From positions 1-41,102 of the forward strand of contig QJNS01000414.1 of NCBI GenBank assembly GCA_004154925.1: DNA of 41,102 nt. The letters are read 5' to 3'. Below the pieces are notes generated by a model, which saw nothing but the letters and a program-made list of their open reading frames with translations, was not told where the DNA came from and searched no databases. Both the position numbers and the translations under genes were made by a program. Below, in pieces: positions 33,751 to 41,102 of this stretch; position 1 is the first letter of the stretch; each line of letters begins with the position of its first letter. The DNA comes from Monosporascus cannonballus. Taxonomy: Eukaryota > Ascomycota > Sordariomycetes > Xylariales.

Positions 33751-34167
33751 TGTTATGACCTAGCGGTCTTGGCTCTTTACGGACGGTCGGGGCCCCAGAA
33801 GAAACAAGCCCCGACCCATGCCAAGAAATCACGTGATTGGCTCAATGAGCTCAAACGTTACCATTGGTTCAGAAACGTTAAGCCAGTTGAACCACGAAAG
33901 GCTTAAGAGGTCTCAAAGGGACTTAATTTACAAAATATCTTTAAGATAGTTGAAAATACCTTAAGCCAGAATAAGAATATATATATATATTATTTTTATA
34001 ACTTAAATAACTTTAATTTATAATAATAACTTATTATTTAAAACATTTTTATTATTACGAGATATAATACGTTACTGTATTTATTATTTAGTTTTTTACA
34101 ATGTTTCTATTAATATAAACCCGTATAACTAAGGTTTAATAATTAATTAAACCCTTTAAGCGTTATA
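33751..34167 (+). repeat. Plus-strand LTR, same Gypsy family
   Basis: It begins TGTTATGACC and ends CGTTATA, 417 bp, homologous to the LTRs at 10949 and 17291. The first 150 bp keep normal GC and hold the nested stem-loop (CTTGGC 33768 with GCCAAG 33820; GGTCGGGGC 33785 with GCCCCGACC 33808). The rest is AT-rich. It abuts gene-side DNA on its left and so marks the edge of the repeat block. Confidence 0.88.
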
Positions 34168-34462
34168 CGTTATAAGCTTTTATTTAATAAAACTATCGGA
34201 CTTTGAGCAATATCGCTAACGTTATATTTATTAGTAAACAGCTCGAATAGCCCATTTACTAGGTCCCTAATAACTCGGATATTAGAATAAAATCCGAAAA
34301 AGAACGGCCTTGTTTTTTTCGCGAAAAATTTTTCTAACGCCTAGATACTATAAATAAGCGTATCCTTTAGCTTAAAAAAGATAATAATAATCTTATAACG
34401 TTTTTTTAAACTGCCTATAAAAAGCTTAAGAAAAAAAAGAAGATTATCGAAATTAAGAAGCC
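34168..34462 (+). mobile_element. 5' leader/gag start of a plus-strand Gypsy copy
   Basis: It follows its LTR in the same way as the complete element (cgttataagcttttatttaataa next to the LTR). It is also similar, in reverse complement, to the sequence beside the LTR at 3841 (3560-3840). It is cut at 34462 by the minus-strand element, so its remainder should lie beyond the right end of the window. Confidence 0.7.
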
Positions 34463-34857
34463 TGTAACGGCTTAGGGTTTAACTAACTATTAAACCTTAG
34501 TCGTACGAATTTATGATAACAGAAGTATTATAGGACTTTATAATAATAAAATAACTTAATTATATTTTTTAATATTGAGATATAAAAGTTATATTGCAAA
34601 CGATTAATATTAATAAATATTATAAATTAAAGTTATATAAATTATAAAATAATAAACATATATATCTTAATTTTTTTATTATTATTTATCTTTATTTAAC
34701 AAAGCCTTATTAAACGGTTATTTAGCGTTACTTAATTGTACTTAGTCGTGCTCAGTTGAAATCCGCTAAATATTAACTACGTAACTTTAAATTAACGTAA
34801 TTTCGTAGTCTTGGTTGGACCGTTTTTGCAGGCCTAGCTGTCTTAGGTCGTAATACA
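34463..34857 (-). repeat. 3' LTR of the minus-strand Gypsy element
   Basis: Reverse orientation: the minus strand starts TGTATTACGACC and ends CCGTTACA. About 395 bp. Its inner neighbour on the minus strand is the purine-rich tract at 34858-34872. Confidence 0.85.
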
Positions 34858-34872
34858 ATCTCCTTTTTCCCT
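34858..34872 (-). other. Polypurine tract of the minus-strand element
   Basis: The minus strand reads agggaaaaaggagat directly before the LTR, equivalent to the tract at 17275-17287. Confidence 0.75.
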
Positions 34873-34925
34873 AAATCTTGTTCTTAAGATTTTTCTTTTC
34901 TTTTGGTAAGCCCTTTTCCCTTAAG

Positions 34926-35525
34926 ATGTTAACCCGTATTACTAAAAATCGTCGTTAGGTTCTTTCGTCTATTACGCGATATCAAAATTTGCTTTTTATT
35001 TTTGACGATTTTAATTTTAAAGTGATACTGTATTTTTTATGCGTTTTTAAAGCCTGAAAATGCGAAATAATAAAAAACGTTTCTAAATACAAAGCGTACG
35101 TTAAATATGGTTATCTTTGTAATAATAATGGTGTTTTTTTATGTTTTTTAAAAAATGTTCGTATCGAAAATTAATGTTTAAAACGCGAAAAAATACTTAC
35201 GAAAAAACGTTTCCTGGAATTGAAAAAATGTTATTAACAAGAAATAAACGAAATTATTACGCGGTTAATTCGTTTTCGAAAATAAAAAACGTTTTTTCGT
35301 TCGAAAAGAGTTAAAATAATATAACAAGAATTACAGTCGCTAAAAGAGCTAAAAAAGTAAAAACGCTAGGAATAGGCCAACGCCGAAGCTTTTTTAGCCG
35401 TTTTAGCTTTTTTTCTTAAGCTGCTTAATATTATCTGGCCATTGGAAAACGTCGATTGGGACATAATTATCTCCGGTAGTTCTGTTATTATTGGTAAAAG
35501 TTCTTTAATAAATGCTGGGCGCTAA
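34926..35525 (+). pseudogene. Antisense ORF of the minus-strand Gypsy element
   Basis: Plus-strand ATG 34926 opens a frame that stays protein-like for 199 codons to TAA 35523-35525, opposite in direction to gag-pol. It is interrupted by TAG, TGA and TAA codons that fit CAG, CGA/TGG and CAA. The plan matches 16680-17202: a basic N-terminus (M-L-T-R-I-T-K-N-R-R), a Cys-rich part ending S-K-Y-K-A-Y-V-K-Y-G-Y-L-C-N-N-N-G in which two Tyr probably replace Cys, then a Lys/Glu/Leu-rich coiled-coil-like tract (QELQSLKELKK). A Trp/Asp-containing tail follows (WPLENVDWDIIISG). Primary sequence is quite diverged from the other copy while the architecture is kept. Confidence 0.55.
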
Positions 35526-35529
35526 TAAG

Positions 35530-38500
35530 ATTTTTGGCAGGTTCCCAGATATTTTCGAAATCCGAGTACTTTTTTTACTTAATTAGGTACCGGATAAATC
35601 CGTTTTGTTTCCGTATGTCGAGGATTTTCTTTATTTCGTATGCCTATTTAATTTTTACTTTTATATTATTTTATGCCGTATATACCTTAATTATATCCGT
35701 TATTAATTGGAATAAAACAACGTAAAAAATTAGATAGAATTTAATTTTTAATGGAAGTTTTAATTAGTAATTATTTTCTGAGATTTTCTTAATAATTTTA
35801 TATGGACCGATATATTTGAAATTGAGTTTTTTGTTTGGCTATTTTATTTAAATGTTTTTTGTAACGAAAAAAACTATTTTTTCTTTTTCGAAAAATAATA
35901 TTTTTAATTTTTTTAAGTTATAATATTTATTTATTTAATTTCGTACGAATTTTAGTTCTGTTTTTATTTTTTGTTGTAATTATCGTAATTATTTTGATAT
36001 AAGGACGGCCTTATATTAGTTGAATTATTATTGCGTATGTTTTTATATACCTTTGAAATAAAATCAAAATTTACCTTTATAAGTATTATTTTAAAATATT
36101 TATAATAATTAATATTGTAAGTTAATTAAATAATAAGTAATTTTTTAATTTAATTATTTCATTCGTAATTAATATAATATCGTAAATAAGCTTTTAAAGT
36201 TTGGTTCGTTTGTTTTATTTATTTATTTATTTATTTAAATTTTAAATATATTAAAAAATTTGTGATTTAACCCGATTTGTATTATTAGGCTTTGCCAAAA
36301 TTTAAATGCAAACATTAATCTTTTGTTTAAAATAATTTTTATAAATAATCCGTATATATTAAAAATTTATTTAAAAAAATATATATTATTTATTTGGCGT
36401 TTTTATTTTTGTAATATAATAACGAATAGAAAAGTTTCGTAAATCTGTTAACGATTACGAAAATGTTATCTTAATATATTTTTATAATTGGATTTTTTAA
36501 TACAAGAAATTTAATAATAAAATCGAACGTAATTAAATATTATAGTTATTTTACGATTGGTAATAATTGTAATTTTTCGTATGGTTTATATGGTTAAATC
36601 TTTATTTTAACGCAAATATTATATTACTGTATAATTTTTATATTATTATTTTTATGTTAAAAAAAGAGTTTATGTGTTAAAGCCGTTTTAGGATTTTATA
36701 AATCCTTGAATATCCGTATAATTAATATTTGTGTATTTTTCGTATTAAATATTTTTAATATTTTTCTAGAATTTATATTTTGTTCGTTTTTTAAGTTTTT
36801 TAAAAATTATTATTATATTATTAAATTTTCTGGTATATATCGAAAGATATTACCCGAATTGTCGTAATTTGTCGTAAGTATAAATATCCTTTTATAATAA
36901 TATCAAAAATTATATTGCTAATTTTAATTAATTTGTTCTTAAAATTTAATTATTTGCTTACAGCGTTTACTTTATTATTTTTAAGCCTTTTTTAAAAATA
37001 ATAACGAAATCAAAATTCGTTAATTATTTTACGTATTTTAATTATTATTTTACAAGTTTTCTGGTTGTAATAAATCGAGTAAAATTTTGATAATCCGTAT
37101 AAACCTTAATATGGTACAAATTTCTTTTTAAGAAATGCCTGAATTTTTTAAATATTATAATAATAGCCATAAATCTTTTATTTGGAATATCGTAATTAAA
37201 TTTGATTCTGTTTAATTTATACAAAAAGAATATAATAAAATATAATTTGCCGTAATTATTTCGTTATTTAATTATTATGTTTAATACGTAATCCGAAATA
37301 TCGGTTTTTAATTTAATAAAACGGTTTAAATTGTATATAATTAATATAAATTCGTTAATAATCGTATTTTTAATATTTCGAAATATTTTTTCTCTATTTG
37401 GCGTCCATTTATATTTTTTTGTAAAGTTTATTAGGGATATAATTATTTTATTAAAATTTCGAATAAATTTCCTATAGTAATTAGCGAATTCAAAAAATAT
37501 TTGTACTTTTTTAATTATTGTTAATATTTATTATTTTATAATTGCAGCTATTTTTTGGAGTTTATTTTAATATGTTTTGGGGTAATAATATGTTCCACAT
37601 ATTTCACTTTTTATTTATGGAATTAACTTTTTTTACGTTAACAAATAGCTTTACGTTTTATAAAATTTAAAGAATTTTATAAATGTACTTTACATATTTT
37701 TTTGTTTTCGATAAAATAAAAATGTCGTCGAAATAGTAAACGGCAAAAATATGGAGATATTTTCGTAATATATAGTTTATTATTTGTTAAAAAATTGTTA
37801 GTACGTTCATAAGTTCTATTAATGTAATAAAATACTTAAATAATCCGTATTTCGTCTTAAAAGCTATTTTTTATTTATGTTTTTTTTTATTTTAATAAAA
37901 TTATATTTATTTTTAAGGTCGAATATTATAAACTATTTTGTTCCGTAAAATCGACTATTTATCTCCATAATTAAAGGTAATAATATTCGCTTTTTAATAG
38001 TAACATTATTTAATTATTAATAATTACTTATAAATCGTATTTTATCGTTTTTTTCGCATAAAAAATATAAGATATTTTGCTAATAACTTTAAAAATCAAA
38101 TTTATTCTTTTATAGCCGATTTTCCAGGTATTTTTTAAAAGTACGTAACTTATTTCCGTTAAAGTTATAAATAAAGTAAAACTTCGTCGAAGATTATTCC
38201 TTAAAAATTATTTTATAATTTTATTCGCTCTATTCTAATAATTTTGTATTAAGCTTCTTTTTGAAAAACTGCTTATATTTTTAATATTTTAATAATATAT
38301 AAATTAAATTCTTTAACTTTTTAAGTTGTTATTTCTATTATTTTAAATCGTTATTTAATTATTTTAATTTTGCTTTAATAATATTAACGATATATTGTAT
38401 TTTTTTTAATGCCTATTATTTTTGTGTTTTATTTTTTTAGGTAATAAGATTTTTATTATATCCTTATATTTATATTTATCGTTATTGTTAATCGAATATT

Positions 38501-40791
38501 AAGATCTTAATTCTTTTTATCTGTTAATAAGGTATAAGGCAAATCTTATTTAATTAATCCTATTATTAATTAAAATTCCGTATTAACGTATTTATAATAA
38601 TCCTAAGATTATATCATAATTGCTGAATAATACGATATCGAAATTAATTATTTAATATTATCTTTAAATAAAAATCTTAAAATAATTAATTTCGTATGTG
38701 ATTTTTCCGTTATCGTAAGCCAATTTCTAACTTTCGGCATTTATTATTATATAAGGTTTTAACTTATATCTTTATGATAATTTGAACTTATTAACTTTCT
38801 TTAACATAATATAGTTTCCGCCCAAAATTCCGCAATTTATTATTACGGTATACCAGTACGTTTTTATTCGTATATCCAAAATAATAAAATTATTAACGTT
38901 TTTTATCGTTACGTTTAAAACCTTTTTTATTTTTTTTAAAAATGTTTCTGGGTTCGTTATTTTGCAGCTTTTTTATAAGTAACTTTTTTCTTTTAATTTT
39001 TATTCGAATTTATCGAACTTTATTTATATTTTTTCGTTTAACGCATTAAATTATTATATTTGTCGTTATTACTGACGTATTATGTTTTCAAGTTTTATTA
39101 ATTATTTTTAATTTTATTATAAATTTTCTTCTTATTAAATAAAGTATTTTTTATGTTTACGATTATATCTTATTATGTATTATTTTAACTATCGTTTCAG
39201 AAATTTCTAAAAATTAACGTATTTTTTTTAAATAACCGTTTTTTCAAAAGAATTCATAATAAATATTAATTAAAAATGGAAATCTGTAATAACTTTTTAA
39301 TAATCTTTTTTTACCGTATACTGGATTAATTACTTTTCCGTTTAGTAGTTATATTATTTATAGTGACAAAAGGGTTTCTTTATAGACATTATTCTTCTTC
39401 GGGCTAGCTTTCTATTTCGGCCAGCTGTTAAATATTTCCTGGGGCTATGCATCCAAGTTATCGATATTATTATTTATCGTTCTTGTTATTTCCGGTACGG
39501 TTTGGAAAGTCGAATCCCTTATAGTATATACGGGTAATTCGTTCGTAGATATGCTGTTTTTATTTTTCGTAATTAGGATATTTTCGTCGTCGACAGTGTA
39601 TGGCGTGCATTCTGCCGTGTCGATCAGGGATTCCGGCGCAGACCTCTTCTGTCCAACCCTGGTGCTTGCGTAGCTATCCTTGTAATGTTTCTTGTTATGC
39701 TCGCGATGTTTGTTGAGCCAGCTTTCTAGCTTCTTGCATTCCTTGTTGGACTTCTCGCCATCGGGGACCTGGTATGTATTTAGGCTGAATCATGTTGATA
39801 GATTTGCCTCCGTCTTTTTGGTTCTCCCTGGATTGTCCCTCAGGTACTGGTTTCCAGTTGTCTTGACGGGGCTTCTTAGGTGCTTTACACCACGATGCCT
39901 TGTGTCCCATCTTGCCACAATTGAAGCACTTGATCTGGCTCCAGTCTTGTCTGTGGGTAACGCCGAATTCCATAGGTCCTGACGCTATTCCATAAGAAGT
40001 AAGGGGCGCATCTCGTTTTTTCCCTTAGTTGGGCTTGTTATATCCCGATCGTAAGGCATATTATCCTTTCTTTTTTTGTCGTTTTTCAAATTGTCGATTA
40101 TCAATCTTAATTACCTTTATAATATACCGGTCCAGGGCAATTAATCGTTTAATCCGAATAGTCTTATTTTTTATATTATCTTTTAACTTTTTCTAAAATA
40201 TATCGATAAAAATATCGGCCTTATTATTTTCCCATCCAGCATTAACTATAAGACTTTTAAAAATTACGGCGTATTTAAACGTAAGTCCTTTTTATCGGAG
40301 TTATAAAAGTTATTAAGCCGCAAACCGTTTTTTATCCGGATTGCCGAAATTATCGCGCATTTTATTTTCGAAATTGGTATAAAATGAAAAAATCTTATTA
40401 ATAAAATCCTTTTTATTTAATTTTTTTATTTCCAGGAAATTTCTCATAATAAGTTTAAACTCATTAACCGCATTTCCCGTTAAATATGCTTTTATTATTA
40501 AAACCTTATCTGCCGAATCGCTAAAATCTAGAAAGCGAAAGTAAATTCGTACCTAAGTTAAAAAGGTTTGCAAATTGCTCTTCTTATCGTAAGACTTTGG
40601 CTTCCTTAATTTTATACGGGCAAAAAGGCTTAGGCAGGTGGCGTAACCCTAATTTATCGGATCTTTTTTTCTAATTCCGGAATTCGAACTTAAAATTGCT
40701 AAGTAAGGGTTTTTTAAACGCTAGTTAACATTTTAACAATATTAAATATTGTTCAGAATTTAACGATATTATTAAATAAAAGCTTATAACA
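35530..40791 (-). pseudogene. gag-pol of the minus-strand Gypsy element (RIP-degraded)
   Basis: Alignment by eye with the complete element places the chromodomain region at 35530-35720, the integrase GPY/F-like end at 35720-35830, and RT with Y-F-D-D-I-F-I-L at about 37717-37745. The gag zinc knuckle at 39887-39928 is fully intact (C-F-N-C-G-K-M-G-H-K-A-S-W-C). Stops and frameshifts occur throughout the AT-rich parts. The frame holding the knuckle (39973-39695) ends at a shift; homologous sequence then continues in another frame (for example T-V-D-D-E-N-I-L-I-T-K-N). Confidence 0.82.
39545..40010 (-). other. Normal-GC, unmutated gag patch
   Basis: About 465 bp with abundant CpA and TpG inside an otherwise AT-rich element. 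It encodes the gag C-terminus with the intact CCHC knuckle. Both edges with the AT-rich sequence are sharp, within a few tens of bases. Confidence 0.8.
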
Positions 40792-41102
40792 TATAACGGC
40801 TTAAGGTTTAACCAACTATTAAACCTTAATTATACGGGTTTATATTAATAGAAATATCGTAAGATTTTATAATAATAAATTAATTTAATTATATTTTTTA
40901 ATATTAAGATATACAAGTTATATTATAAAGAATTAATATTACTAAATATTACATATTAAAGTTATCTAAATTATAAAATAATAAGTATATATATTTTAAT
41001 TTTTATTACTATTTATTTCTATTTAATAAAATTTTATTAAACGGTTACTTAGCGTTACTTAGTCGTATTTAGTCGTACTTAGTTAAGACTCGCTAAGCAC
41101 TA
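40792..41102 (-). repeat. 5' LTR of the minus-strand element (cut by window end)
   Basis: Starts (window orientation) TATAACGGCTTAAGG, the reverse of the family's LTR 3' end, and is homologous to 34463-34780. About 311 of some 395 bp are visible. Confidence 0.82.

Larger units (their letters stand above)
34463..41102 (-). mobile_element. Minus-strand Gypsy chromovirus, RIP-mutated, runs off the window
   Basis: Reading right to left: 5' LTR (40792 to beyond 41102), gag with zinc knuckle, protease, RT, RNase H, integrase, chromodomain region, an antisense ORF, polypurine tract and 3' LTR (34463-34857). At least 6.6 kb. It carries the same type of mutations as the other copies, except for a normal-GC patch in gag at about 39545-40010. 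It inserted into gag of the plus-strand copy starting at 33751. The candidate 5-bp duplication on the left is AAGCC (34458-34462); its partner is out of view. Confidence 0.88.

Noticed and set aside
28144..33763. Many 60-130 codon frames between the dehydratase gene, the tRNA and the LTR
   Set aside because: None has family motifs, consistent codon use or splice-linked neighbours; frequencies fit chance in mid-GC DNA.
35534..35725. 63-codon plus-strand frame rich in Phe, Ile and Tyr, like a membrane peptide
   Set aside because: It is the complement of the mutated chromodomain/integrase end of the minus-strand Gypsy element; the hydrophobic composition follows from AT-rich sequence.
1..41102. 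CRISPR arrays, bacterial-type operons, riboswitches
   Set aside because: The sequence is fungal (spliceosomal introns, split tRNA gene, RIP). No regularly spaced repeats were seen; the tandem repeats found are LTR U3 units.

Overview
The window comes from a filamentous ascomycete (Pezizomycotina). Islands of ordinary GC content carry fungal genes with short GT-AG introns. Between them lie very AT-rich blocks made of LTR retrotransposons that were heavily mutated by a repeat-induced point mutation (RIP)-like process: C-to-T and G-to-A transitions, CpA/TpG depleted, CpG largely spared. Nothing in the sequence allows a genus call.

Layout. 1-5708: minus-strand, RIP-mutated Ty3/Gypsy copies arranged LTR-gag-LTR-gag-pol, truncated on the left. 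5996-10213 and 18594-21079: two parts of what looks like one large decayed gene. They are separated by an 8.4-kb AT-rich insert and share a 172-bp direct repeat at the break. The right part encodes an OTU-like region and then three tandem C2HC-finger plus Zn2Cys6-type units. 10949-17693: a structurally complete Gypsy chromovirus (LTRs 393/403 bp, TATTT target duplication, polypurine tract, RT motif YLDD, integrase, chromodomain), nested inside an older AT-rich remnant. 21701-23083: a GH18 chitinase-like pseudogene that keeps its catalytic signature and ends in KDEL. 23793-25037: a secreted glycerophosphodiester phosphodiesterase-like enzyme. 26593-27973: the nucleolar WD-repeat protein Jip5. 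28875-29930: 3-dehydroshikimate dehydratase (qa-4/qutC type). 32974-33072: an intron-containing tRNA-Glu(CTC). 33751 to the end: a plus-strand LTR and gag start, interrupted by a minus-strand Gypsy element that runs off the window.

The intact host genes have unrelated housekeeping or catabolic roles and form no visible cluster. The most notable structures are three. First, an antisense gene lies between pol and the 3' LTR of the Gypsy family, seen in two diverged copies, with a Cys-rich head and a coiled-coil-like tail. Second, there is the triple C2HC/Zn2Cys6 array behind the OTU-like region. Third, the 172-bp direct repeat differs by 12 transitions that all lie on the side facing the insert, a readable trace of RIP leaking out of a transposon.
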